Notes: a model not told the origin generated them from the sequence alone. A stretch of 23,674 nucleotides of DNA from Leptospirillum sp. (GCA_027343785.1 DAHWKF010000078.1:1-23674); one strand, 5' to 3'. Numbered from the stretch's first letter, positions 17,034 to 23,495 are shown. A program made the numbers and translations.

Positions 17034-17290
17034 CCCGAATCTCCTTTCCGGATCCTTAACGTCACCTGGCCATCGATATCTTCGACCGTGAGGAGGTGGT
17101 GGTGAAACTTTTTGGTCCAGGAGGCGATTTCCTTCTGCTGGAAGCGGTTGCAGATCACTGTCAGGACTTTTCCGGCTTCCATGGATTTCAGGGTTGTCCG
17201 GATCACCCCCAGACTCTGGCAGTCCACCGGATTGAACAGTCCCGTCACCTCGAGGAGGCGGCCCTCTTCAAGATCACCAGACGATAACAC
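17030..17290 (-). CDS. TusA-like (SirA family) protein with altered CPxP motif
   Basis: I chose GTG 17290, with GGGAG seven bases upstream, giving 86 residues, the normal TusA size; an ATG 20 codons earlier would lie deep in the previous gene. The fold pattern L-E-V-T-G-L...P...V-I-R-T-T-L-K-S-M-E-A-G-K-V-L-T-V, then WTKKFHHHLLTVE, matches TusA. TusA accepts sulfane sulfur on the Cys of C-P-x-P. Here that Cys is Asn 20 (NPVDC), with a Cys four residues later (24) and another at 47. It may therefore carry sulfur differently, or act as a scaffold or regulator. The gene overlaps its upstream neighbour by 17 bases and the downstream one by 4. Confidence 0.78.
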   Translation of the reverse strand: MLSSGDLEEGRLLEVTGLFNPVDCQSLGVIRTTLKSMEAGKVLTVICNRFQQKEIASWTKKFHHHLLTVEDIDGQVTLRIRKGDSG

Positions 17291-17660
17291 TGTCGTGCTC
17301 CCTGACCAGTCGGGCGATCTCCCTTTCATCGATGACTTCAACACCGTCAATCACGTCGTCGACGTGAATCCCCCGTACCTCCATATGCTGGGAGACGACC
17401 CGGATTTTGGCTCCGTGTTCCAGCATGAAAGAGAGAACATTGCCGGGAGAGGTGTTCGCTTCCATGATTTCCTGTCCCAGGATTTTCAGGGAAACCTGCT
17501 GTTTCCTGACGGCATAGTTCACGGCGGAATCTCTCAGGAGAAGACTGATTTCGAGAGGAGTATCCGCAACGCCCAGGGCCGTGGCGAACAGATGGGGATC
17601 AACCGGTTCAAAGCTCAGGTAAATCGGCTTTTCGAAGACGACTAATACATTGCTGGCCAT
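17274..17660 (-). CDS. DsrE/DsrF/DsrH-like protein lacking cysteine
   Basis: This is a 128-residue protein of the DsrE-like fold: an opening strand NVLVVFEKP, a helix with alternating hydrophobic residues, the middle strand VSLKILGQEIM, then AKIRVVSQHMEVRGI. The ending, VREHDSVIVW, recalls the C-terminal D-x-V-I-x-W of TusB/DsrH-type proteins. It has no Cys at all, so it cannot carry a persulfide and may be a structural partner of the Cys-bearing homologues, as non-catalytic subunits are in DsrEFH/TusBCD. SD AAAGGA lies 8 bases before ATG 17660. Family assignment is from pattern, not from one diagnostic motif. Confidence 0.68.
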   Translation of the reverse strand: MASNVLVVFEKPIYLSFEPVDPHLFATALGVADTPLEISLLLRDSAVNYAVRKQQVSLKILGQEIMEANTSPGNVLSFMLEHGAKIRVVSQHMEVRGIHVDDVIDGVEVIDEREIARLVREHDSVIVW

Positions 17661-17711
17661 CGGATTTCCTTTCCCTTCAAGGGTTTCTTTGGGTCGAAAA
17701 ATCTCCGGAAA

Positions 17712-18161
17712 CTACCGGTAAGCCGGGATGGCGATCACCTGATCGGCCGACCGGACAAACTTCCATAAATCACCCAGGGTCCCGACAATCACGCCGTTCA
17801 TCTGGTGGTGTTCGACGCCCCGCTCCTGGGCGCAGAGGATGCAGGTGACCCAGTCCAGCTTGCTTGTATGCAGGCCGGCCCGTAAAAGCTGGTCGATGAA
17901 TTTTCCGACGTAGGCGTGTTTGTCGCCGATGACTTTCCGAAGGGAGGGAGGTTCGGAGTGCTCGACCTGTTCCCGGTTGGTCAGGGTCACCGCCTCTTCG
18001 AACGCCCAGATGTTGACTTCGATATCCCGTTCGAGAAGCTTTTCCGCCAAACGAAGAACGGTTGTCGGTGCTTCCCGCATATAGGATCCGGTTGAAATCA
18101 CGATGGCAACTTTCCGGACCTTTTTTGTCAGAATGCCGTCCTCTGCTTCTTCCTGCAACAT
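17712..18161 (-). CDS. DsrE-family sulfur-relay protein with CxxC
   Basis: The 149-residue protein starts at ATG 18161 after AAGGAG. After a charged 15-residue N-terminus it has KVAIVISTGSY, a typical DsrE-like first strand, a helix (TTVLRLAEKLLERDIEVNIWAF), a long middle region and DWVTCILCAQERG, where Cys 107 and 110 occupy the place of the DsrE/TusD active-site Cys (W-x-x-C-x-x-A-x-x-R-G). It ends with GDLWKFVRSADQVIAIPAYR. The CxxC could be redox active or bind a metal. It is the most DsrE/TusD-like member of the operon. Confidence 0.8.
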   Translation of the reverse strand: MLQEEAEDGILTKKVRKVAIVISTGSYMREAPTTVLRLAEKLLERDIEVNIWAFEEAVTLTNREQVEHSEPPSLRKVIGDKHAYVGKFIDQLLRAGLHTSKLDWVTCILCAQERGVEHHQMNGVIVGTLGDLWKFVRSADQVIAIPAYR

Positions 18162-18178
18162 GGCGATCTCCTTATTCT

Positions 18179-18505
18179 CTAATACCAGTAAATGTTCCCG
18201 AAACCTTCCGAAATGGCATCGGCCAGCTCATCCATGGAGGAAAGCGCAATTCCCGGATGGAGCCGGTCGATCCCTCGGGCGCGACACGATACGTCGTCGG
18301 CCATGACACGGATGCCCGGTCCTGAAAGCTCAGACAGACGGATGGCCTCCCGGCTGTCCTTCCGGGCCGAAAGAACCCCGTTTTCTATCAGGAAAAAAAA
18401 GACGTCCGCCCCCTCTGTCCGGAGATTTTCGGAAAGGTCGGAAAGTGATGGGCCATTGCTGTATTCCGTCATGTCACGGCTGGCCACGATCAGATAGCGC
18501 GCCAT
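18179..18505 (-). CDS. DsrE-like small protein, first gene of sulfur-carrier operon
   Basis: The 108-residue protein starts at ATG 18505 with AGGAGG 6-12 bases upstream, the strongest ribosome binding site of the cluster. It opens ARYLIVASRD and contains DVFFFLIENGVLSARKDSR and IRVMADDVSCRARG, with a single Cys (74) in the position of DsrE-type active-site Cys, then a short C-terminal helix and FGNIYWY. This matches the fold pattern of small DsrE/DsrH-like proteins. It lies 17 bases before the CxxC homologue. A sulfur-carrier role is inferred from the pattern and four related neighbours. Confidence 0.72.
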   Translation of the reverse strand: MARYLIVASRDMTEYSNGPSLSDLSENLRTEGADVFFFLIENGVLSARKDSREAIRLSELSGPGIRVMADDVSCRARGIDRLHPGIALSSMDELADAISEGFGNIYWY

Positions 18506-18534
18506 TTTTTCCTCCTGTATTTTATGGTTTGTAA

Positions 18535-18549
18535 CTTAATAACCTTAAT
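18535..18549. repeat. Tandem CTTAAT boxes upstream of the dsrE-like operon
   Basis: CTTAAT occurs at 18535-18540 and again at 18544-18549, 9 bases apart, in an AT-rich island next to the putative transcription start of the minus-strand operon. The surrounding region is GC-rich, so the island stands out. It may be a regulator site, but no known operator was matched. Confidence 0.35.
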
Positions 18550-18552
18550 TAA

Positions 18553-18581
18553 AGAGTAATCCGGCCGACTGACCTCGTCAA
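18553..18581 (-). promoter_or_regulatory. Putative promoter of the dsrE-tusA-like operon
   Basis: Read on the minus strand, TTGACG (18581-18576) is 17 bases from TACTCT (18558-18553). The -35 box matches 5/6 and the -10 box only 3/6, so a regulator or another sigma factor may help. It lies 48 bases before the first ATG of the operon, and the AT-rich repeat is between the two. Confidence 0.45.
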
Positions 18582-18720
18582 GCCGCGGATCTCAAAAGTG
18601 ACAGGAGGATTTTGTCGACGCGCCGAGGGTTTCGGAAATCAAGGGGGTTCACGGGAAACAGACGGGTGGAATGCAGGGAAAAAGGCGGATTACGCTGGGA
18701 ATAAGGGGAGCTTTGCCAGG

Positions 18721-18777
18721 AAAAGGCGATCAGGTCTTCAAGGGCCGGCGGAAAGCCGCCGGGGTAGCCATTCGCCT
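18721..18777 (-). terminator. Putative nested hairpin terminator after the aldo/keto reductase
   Basis: On the minus strand just after the reductase stop, AGGCGA and TCGCCT form an outer stem, with the latter followed by TTT. Inside it CCGGCGG, a CTTT loop and CCGCCGG make a perfect 7-bp hairpin (18745-18762). The T-run is short, so it is a candidate terminator or structured 3' end rather than a certain one. I see no gene in the rest of 18582-18720. Confidence 0.45.
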
Positions 18778-18783
18778 CCGGGT

Positions 18784-19800
18784 CTAGTGATCTTTTTCGG
18801 AGACGACCGGGGGAACATAGACCCTTTTCATTCCTTCTTCCGCATAACGGGAGCCTTTCGCAATCCCTCGGGGAAACATTTCGTCAAGGTGGACGAACTC
18901 GATAAACGGAACGGGATGGTGCATCGTGTCGAGGATTTCCGCCAGATGGGATCTTCTGGAGGTGCCCGGAATGGGGACGATGTCCGGACCTTGTCCCAAA
19001 AGCCATGCGAGCGCCAGTTGAAGGGGTGTGACGTTGTTTTTCCGGGCGATCTCTTCCAGTTTCTTGATATGTTGCAGATTCTGCCGATAGTTTTCTTCCT
19101 GGAAACGGGGGTTCTGTTTCCTGAAATCGTTTTCAGCCAAATGTTCGGGAGAGACTTTTCCGGTCAGGAGTCCCCGGCTGAAAGGGCTGTAGGCCACAAA
19201 ACCGATCCCCAGTTCGCGAGTGGTTCCCAGAACTTCGACCTCGACGTCGCGAGTAAAGAGGGAGTATTCGCTCTGCAGGGCGGCCAAGGGGTAAGTCTTG
19301 TGGGCTGCCCTGATGGTGTCGGGAGAGGCTTCGCTCAGTCCCCAGGCGCGAATCTTGCCTTCGCGGATCAGTTCGGCCATGGCGCCCGCCGACTCTTCCA
19401 CCGGTGTTTCAGGATCGACCCTGTGGAGGTAGTAAAGATCGATGGTTTCAATTCCCAGTCGTTTGAGACTTTCCTCACAGGATTTACGGATATGGGCTGG
19501 TTTTCCGTTCACCCCCCGGAACTGTCCCGTGGCGGGATCCCGGACAATGCCGCATTTGGTGGCGATAAAAAGCTCCTCCCGTCGGTGTTCCCTGATCGCT
19601 TCCCCGAGAAGCCGTTCGTTTTCTCCCATCCCGTAAATGTCGGCCGTATCCAGAAAGGTCATCCCTTTCTCGATCGCCATATGAATCGTCTTGAGCGATT
19701 CCTCCCGGTCGTTGTGACCATAGAACTCCGACATCCCCATCAACCCCAGGCCAATGGAGGAAACAGACAGACCACTCCTTCCGAGACGGCGTTTTTGCAT
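18784..19800 (-). CDS. Aldo/keto reductase (NADPH-dependent)
   Basis: I chose ATG 19800, with GAAGGAG 8 bases upstream; an in-frame ATG at 19902 would add 34 residues without family similarity. The 338-residue protein begins MQKRRLGRSGLSVSSIGLG, a standard AKR opening. The catalytic tetrad is visible: Asp 51 and Tyr 56 in FLDTADIYG, Lys 82 in IATKCG and His 126 in YYLHRVD. It also has WGLSEASPDTI, YSPFSRGLLTGK and the NADPH-binding IVPIPGTSRRSHL. These point to the YajO/AKR13-like group of cytosolic carbonyl reductases. The substrate is unknown. It stands alone between the sulfur-carrier operon and the divergent cobC. Confidence 0.95.
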   Translation of the reverse strand: MQKRRLGRSGLSVSSIGLGLMGMSEFYGHNDREESLKTIHMAIEKGMTFLDTADIYGMGENERLLGEAIREHRREELFIATKCGIVRDPATGQFRGVNGKPAHIRKSCEESLKRLGIETIDLYYLHRVDPETPVEESAGAMAELIREGKIRAWGLSEASPDTIRAAHKTYPLAALQSEYSLFTRDVEVEVLGTTRELGIGFVAYSPFSRGLLTGKVSPEHLAENDFRKQNPRFQEENYRQNLQHIKKLEEIARKNNVTPLQLALAWLLGQGPDIVPIPGTSRRSHLAEILDTMHHPVPFIEFVHLDEMFPRGIAKGSRYAEEGMKRVYVPPVVSEKDH

Positions 19801-19847
19801 CGGCAGCGCTCCTTCAAATTCCGTTGGGGACCCAAACGTGTCCTGCC

Positions 19848-19876
19848 ATCCTAGCAACAACTCCGGGTCAAGGCAA
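19848..19876 (-). promoter_or_regulatory. Putative promoter of the aldo/keto reductase gene
   Basis: On the minus strand, TTGCCT (19876-19871) is 17 bases from TAGGAT (19853-19848), each a 4/6 match. It is 48 bases before ATG 19800. The match is modest and position is the main support. Confidence 0.35.
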
Positions 19877-19895
19877 CGATCGGTCCTTTTAGAGC

Positions 19896-19924
19896 ATGGC
19901 AACAGGAAGATTGTTTGCTATAAT
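19896..19924 (+). promoter_or_regulatory. Extended -10 promoter of the cobC-cobB-cbiC group
   Basis: A perfect TATAAT (19919-19924) is preceded by TGC, forming an extended -10. ATGGCA (19896-19901) is a 4/6 -35 box at 17-base spacing. The leader to the GTG start is about 75 bases. It holds a small GC-rich stem-loop (19964-19981) but is too short for a cobalamin riboswitch. Confidence 0.65.
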
Positions 19925-20005
19925 GCCCTGAAAATCATTGGTCATCGCCCACTTTATGGACAGGTGACCGGTTTCGGCCACCCACCGTCACAATAAAGGC
20001 TCAAT

Positions 20006-20668
20006 GTGAAATATCTGAACGACCCTCCTCATCCGGATCGGGCGCGATTCTACCTTTTTCGGCACGGGCATCTCGAAAACTCCGAACTTCACGTGATCAA
20101 CGGGTCGACGGACGTATCCCTCTCCGGACGGGGATTTGCCCAGATGAAAGCCTGGAAGGACAGGTTCCGTTCGTCTTCTCTGGATGGGCTTTTGTCGAGC
20201 ACGCTCAGAAGAACCCTCGATGGTGTGAAAGTTCTTTCGGAAGGGCGTGACACTCCGCTCAGATCGTTGTCAGGATTTTGCGAACGGTCATTCGGAGACT
20301 GGGAGGGAATGACCCGGAGCGACATTTCCCGGACGGATCCACCGGGTTACAGGAAGTGGCTGGAGATCGATCCGTCATTCGCCCCGCCGGGTGGAGAAAG
20401 CCTGACAACATTTCGCCACCGGGTATTGGAGACTCTTTCCGCCATCCTGGAGAACGGGGGTTTCGGAAAGAATTTCCTGATGGTCGGCCACAGCGGGGTG
20501 AACCGAATCCTTGTCCTCGAAGCGCTCGGGCTCTCGCTGACGCATTATTTCCGCATTTCACAGGACTATGCCTGTCTCAATATTATCGACTTCTTTCGTT
20601 CGGGCCCTCCCGTTCTCCATCTCCTGAATGCTCCACCGACATGGTCTGAAGAGGGAAGTGATGGCTGA
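20006..20668 (+). CDS. cobC: Histidine phosphatase, probable alpha-ribazole phosphatase CobC
   Basis: The 220-residue protein of the phosphoglycerate-mutase-like superfamily starts at GTG 20006 with AAAGG upstream; an ATG two bases earlier is out of frame. The catalytic RHG is at residues 19-21 (His 20 is the phosphate acceptor). SLSGRGFAQ, then SSTLRRTLDG, CERSFGDWEGM, PPGGESLTTFRHRV and the second catalytic His in MVGHSGVNRIL follow the usual order. CobC removes the phosphate from alpha-ribazole or adenosylcobalamin phosphate. The sequence alone fits other phosphatases of this family, and the CobC call rests on the overlap with cobB and the nearby cobUTS genes. Confidence 0.8.
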   Translation: MKYLNDPPHPDRARFYLFRHGHLENSELHVINGSTDVSLSGRGFAQMKAWKDRFRSSSLDGLLSSTLRRTLDGVKVLSEGRDTPLRSLSGFCERSFGDWEGMTRSDISRTDPPGYRKWLEIDPSFAPPGGESLTTFRHRVLETLSAILENGGFGKNFLMVGHSGVNRILVLEALGLSLTHYFRISQDYACLNIIDFFRSGPPVLHLLNAPPTWSEEGSDG

Positions 20669-22037
20669 CCGGTACGGATTGGTCGTTGCCGGCCTCCATT
20701 CGGGTTCCGGCAAGACCCTTGCTACCCTGGCCCTACTCGGGGGCCTTCAGTCCCGCGGGAGATCCGTCCGTCCTTTCAAGTGCGGTCCGGATTTCATTGA
20801 TCCCCGATTTCATGAATGGATTTCCGGCAGAACAAGCGTGAACCTCGACCCTTATTTTTTGACCGGCGAAGGTCTCGAAAATCTGTTTGACCGCATGACC
20901 AGGGGATTTTCGGGTGGAGTTGCCGAGGGAGTGATGGGCTTCTACGATGGTCTGGAGCGGGGAACATCCACCTACGATGTCGCCAGAACCCTTAACCTTC
21001 CTGTCGTCCTGACCGTGTATGCGAAGGGGATGGCAGAAACTCTGGCCTCCATCGTCCGTGGCGTACGCGACTTTCGACCCGACAGTAACATCCGGGGAAT
21101 CATTGCTGTCCAGACAGGCAGCTCCCGACATGTGTCGATCCTTGCCAAGGCTCTGGAAGAGGAAGGCTTGCCACCTCTTCTGGGAGCGCTTCCCCGACAT
21201 GAGACTTTCCGTCTCCCCGAACGGCATCTGGGTCTGGTGGATGTGCGGGAGATCGAGGGAGAGGACGGGGTTTCCGGCTTGCCAGAGGAGCTTTTGCGTG
21301 CGGTATCCGACTGGAGATGGGAGAATATCCTGGATTTCTTCAATCCTGCCCCTTCCGGAATGATTCCTCCGGACGAAACGGTTTCCCTGCCGGGAACGCA
21401 ATCGCATGCGAAATCCGGACATGCTTACCGGCTGGGTGTTGCCTGGGACAAGTCCTTTCGCTTTTATTATCCGGAAAACTGGGCCGAACTGGAAAAAAGG
21501 GGTGTCGGGATCGTCCCCTTTTCCCCCATGGAGGACCGGGAGCTTCCTTCTGGACTGGATGGAATTTACCTGGGCGGGGGGTATCCGGAACAGTTTGCGG
21601 AAGAACTCGCCGAAAACCGTTCTATTCTCGAATCCATCCGACGTTTTCATCAGGATGGCCACTTTATTTACGCCGAATGCGGGGGGATGCTGTATTTGAC
21701 ACAAGGCCTGTCGACGCGTCCGGATCTTGATTGGGCCGGCATTCTTCCTTGCCGCTTCCGGATGAACGGAAACCTCAGGCGCCTGGGCTATGTTTCCGCT
21801 ACCCCTGTCCCGGGAGAAGCCTGGCCATCCGATCCGTCTCCCGTCCGGGGACATTTCTTTCACTACAGTGAACTGGTTTTTGATACGGAAAAAGACCGTT
21901 TGCCGCCCGCGTTTTTGGTGGACGGACACCCGGAAGGTTTCCAGTCAAAAAAAACCCTGGCCTCCTATCTGCATCTCTACTTTTCCTCTAACCCCGGATT
22001 TGTTGACGCATTTGTCCGACAACTGTCCAACAAATAA
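20661..22037 (+). CDS. cobB: Cobyrinate a,c-diamide synthase (CobB/CbiA)
   Basis: The ATP- and glutamine-dependent enzyme amidates the a and c side chains of (hydrogeno)cobyrinic acid. ATG 20661 overlaps the cobC stop by 8 bases and follows GAGGG; the frame opens earlier, but that part lies inside cobC. The 458-residue protein has a P-loop AGLHSGSGKT (10-19), KCGPDFIDPRFH, the glutamine amidotransferase nucleophile Cys 340 in YAECGGMLYL, and the catalytic-site His in GHFFHYSEL (398-401). The length is normal for the family. Which of the aerobic or anaerobic substrates it uses cannot be told here. Confidence 0.96.
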   Translation: MADRYGLVVAGLHSGSGKTLATLALLGGLQSRGRSVRPFKCGPDFIDPRFHEWISGRTSVNLDPYFLTGEGLENLFDRMTRGFSGGVAEGVMGFYDGLERGTSTYDVARTLNLPVVLTVYAKGMAETLASIVRGVRDFRPDSNIRGIIAVQTGSSRHVSILAKALEEEGLPPLLGALPRHETFRLPERHLGLVDVREIEGEDGVSGLPEELLRAVSDWRWENILDFFNPAPSGMIPPDETVSLPGTQSHAKSGHAYRLGVAWDKSFRFYYPENWAELEKRGVGIVPFSPMEDRELPSGLDGIYLGGGYPEQFAEELAENRSILESIRRFHQDGHFIYAECGGMLYLTQGLSTRPDLDWAGILPCRFRMNGNLRRLGYVSATPVPGEAWPSDPSPVRGHFFHYSELVFDTEKDRLPPAFLVDGHPEGFQSKKTLASYLHLYFSSNPGFVDAFVRQLSNK

Positions 22038-22119
22038 AGGGATCCCGACCGACCGTGACGTATGCTCGAAAATTCCACCGTTTCGCAAGACGAACATTCA
22101 TTCAAACAAGGAGAGGCTG

Positions 22120-23121
22120 ATGACACCCAGTGTCCTGATTCTGTCGGAATTGCCCCATTCCCACCTGGAGGGGCTCAAGGTTCAGCTGGAAAAGAGAGGG
22201 GGATTCCGGCATGTGGCTGTTTTCGCCTTCCAGGAGGGACGGGAGGCGTTCACGCGAAAACTGGAGAGTCTGCTCGCGGTTTCACCAAGATGCCTCGCGG
22301 TTGTGACGTTCGAGGAAGATCCAGCCAATCTTCTTGAACGCTTCGACCAGTGGTACCGGAACGCGACGCTTCCCGAAGCGGATGTCCGGCACGTTTTCGG
22401 CCTTCTGGAGATGCCCGGATTCATCCGTTCCCTGTCAACCGTCCTTCGGTCCCAGTTCGTTCCCGCAGAGCCTCCTCTGGACCCCCCCATTCCCCAGCCC
22501 GACCGGATTGAGGAAGAAAGCTTTCGTATCATCGATGAGGTGATATCGGGGTATGGGTTTGAAGAGGAGTGGCATCAGGTGGTCCGGCGGGCCGTCCACG
22601 CCGCAGCGGATTATGAAATCGCGGACCTGATGGACCATCACGTGGGGGCGATCGATGCGGCTGTCAAGGCGATCCGGTCGGGCTCGACCATCGTCGCCGA
22701 CGTCCAGATGGTCGAAAGCGGCATTTCGAAACCCCTGACAACTCAGTTCGGGAACGTTATCCGGTGCCATGTGGGCGACCCTGATGTCGCCGAGAAAGCC
22801 CGGAAGGAAGGCGTAACGCGCTCGACTGTCGCCATGAGAAAGGCCATCCCCGCTCTTCAGGGGGGAATAGCGGTTGTCGGGAATGCCCCGACGGCGCTTT
22901 TTGAAATTCTCCGGCTCGCCCGGGAAGAGAATGTGCGGCCCGCCCTGGTTGTCGGAGTTCCCGTCGGATTTGTCGGGGCGGCCGAATCCAAGGAACTCCT
23001 TTCCCGGCAGACAGATATACCCTGGATTGCCACCCATGGTCCCAAGGGGGGATCGACGGTGGCAGTGGCGATCATGAATGCCCTTCTTCGCATCGCTGAT
23101 TCCAGGAAATCGCGGTCCTGA
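22120..23121 (+). CDS. cbiC: Precorrin-8X/cobalt-precorrin-8 methylmutase with N-terminal extension
   Basis: The start is ATG 22120 with AAGGAG at 22108-22113. The 333-residue protein is longer than the usual 210 or so. Residues from about 130 on are the CbiC/CobH domain. It has SFRIIDE, the catalytic His 160 in VVRRAVHAAADYEIA, STIVADVQMVESGI, VVGNAPTALFEIL, GVPVGFVGAAESKE and GPKGGSTVAVAIMNALL. The enzyme moves a methyl group from C-11 to C-12 of the corrin ring, just before the CobB step. The first 115 or so residues are alpha/beta-like and end in a Pro-rich linker (PAEPPLDPPIPQP). They loosely recall a degenerate CbiX chelatase domain, since known CbiX-CbiC fusions exist, but no chelatase His motif is evident. 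Confidence 0.93.
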   Translation: MTPSVLILSELPHSHLEGLKVQLEKRGGFRHVAVFAFQEGREAFTRKLESLLAVSPRCLAVVTFEEDPANLLERFDQWYRNATLPEADVRHVFGLLEMPGFIRSLSTVLRSQFVPAEPPLDPPIPQPDRIEEESFRIIDEVISGYGFEEEWHQVVRRAVHAAADYEIADLMDHHVGAIDAAVKAIRSGSTIVADVQMVESGISKPLTTQFGNVIRCHVGDPDVAEKARKEGVTRSTVAMRKAIPALQGGIAVVGNAPTALFEILRLAREENVRPALVVGVPVGFVGAAESKELLSRQTDIPWIATHGPKGGSTVAVAIMNALLRIADSRKSRS

Positions 23122-23133
23122 AAAGAAGTCTTT

Positions 23134-23167
23134 GGGAAGGGGTGACTCCCCGCCGGGGGGAGGGGGG
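23134..23167 (+). other. G-rich tract with overlapping hairpins after cbiC
   Basis: Runs of 3, 4, 6 and 6 G occur in 34 bases, starting 13 bases after the cbiC stop. GGGG at 23139-23142 can pair with CCCC at 23148-23151, or CTCCCC can pair with GGGGAG further on, so two hairpins compete. No T-run follows. The tract may form a G-quadruplex or act as a Rho-independent 3' barrier; neither is shown by sequence alone. Confidence 0.4.
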
Positions 23168-23306
23168 CCACAACAAGCTTTCGGAATGGATGCGCCCCGA
23201 CTTTTCCGATAGCACCGGAGAAGACAACCGGAAAGCAAAAAATCTGATCTCTCCGTCCCCTTTCCGATCGTGCCCAAACCTTATGTCCACACGCGCCCAT
23301 TTTTGA

Positions 23307-23371
23307 CATGAGCGTATGTGCACATATTGACTCCAGCATGAGCGAAACATATGAGTGAAAACGCTCATATG
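23307..23371. promoter_or_regulatory. CATGAGCG box array and palindrome (putative operator)
   Basis: CATGAGCG occurs at 23307-23314 and 23337-23344, 30 bases apart. It is followed by the inverted repeat CATATGAGTG / CGCTCATATG (23348-23357 and 23362-23371, four A between), with one mismatch in ten. All four units share an ATGAG core in either direction. The palindrome covers a candidate -10 box, so a repressor site is plausible. No known regulator consensus was recognised. Confidence 0.5.
23327..23355 (+). promoter_or_regulatory. Candidate promoter of the dehydrogenase gene
   Basis: TTGACT (23327-23332, 5/6) is 17 bases from TATGAG (23350-23355, 4/6), within the operator-like array. A perfect TTGACA at 23303-23308 lies further upstream but has only a poor -10 box at proper spacing. 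The leader would be about 165 bases. Confidence 0.4.
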
Positions 23372-23462
23372 GTAAAAATCCCGGCATCCATTTCTTTAAT
23401 TAAATATTATTGATGAAATACTAATGAAATATTTTGTGCAGGCATCCGAATTGCTTTTAGAA

Positions 23463-23495
23463 GGTGCCTCTTTTCAATGATGAAGAGGGGCATCC
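23463..23495 (+). promoter_or_regulatory. Leader stem-loop before the dehydrogenase start
   Basis: GGTGCCTCTT (23463-23472) can pair with AAGAGGGGCATCC (23483-23495) with two small bulges. The GGCATCC unit also occurs at 23441-23447, whose GGCA can pair with TGCC at 23465-23468, so the two folds exclude each other. The hairpin contains AGAGGGG, a ribosome-binding-like site for an in-frame ATG at 23497. The regulatory role is inferred. Confidence 0.35.

Noticed and set aside
18726..18745. GAAGACCTG on the minus strand, resembling the B12 box of cobalamin riboswitches
   Set aside because: The rest of the riboswitch core would have to lie inside the reductase gene. The other conserved blocks are absent, and the next gene downstream is not a cobalamin gene.
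18598..19854. Long plus-strand open frame of 418 codons
   Set aside because: It is antisense to the well-supported aldo/keto reductase, has low-complexity composition and matches no family pattern.
19925..20005. Cobalamin riboswitch in the cobC leader
   Set aside because: The leader is about 80 bases, much shorter than a B12 riboswitch, and lacks the conserved core blocks.
20733..21929. Minus-strand open frame of 398 codons
   Set aside because: It lies fully inside cobB in antisense and shows no domain pattern, as expected from third-position GC bias.
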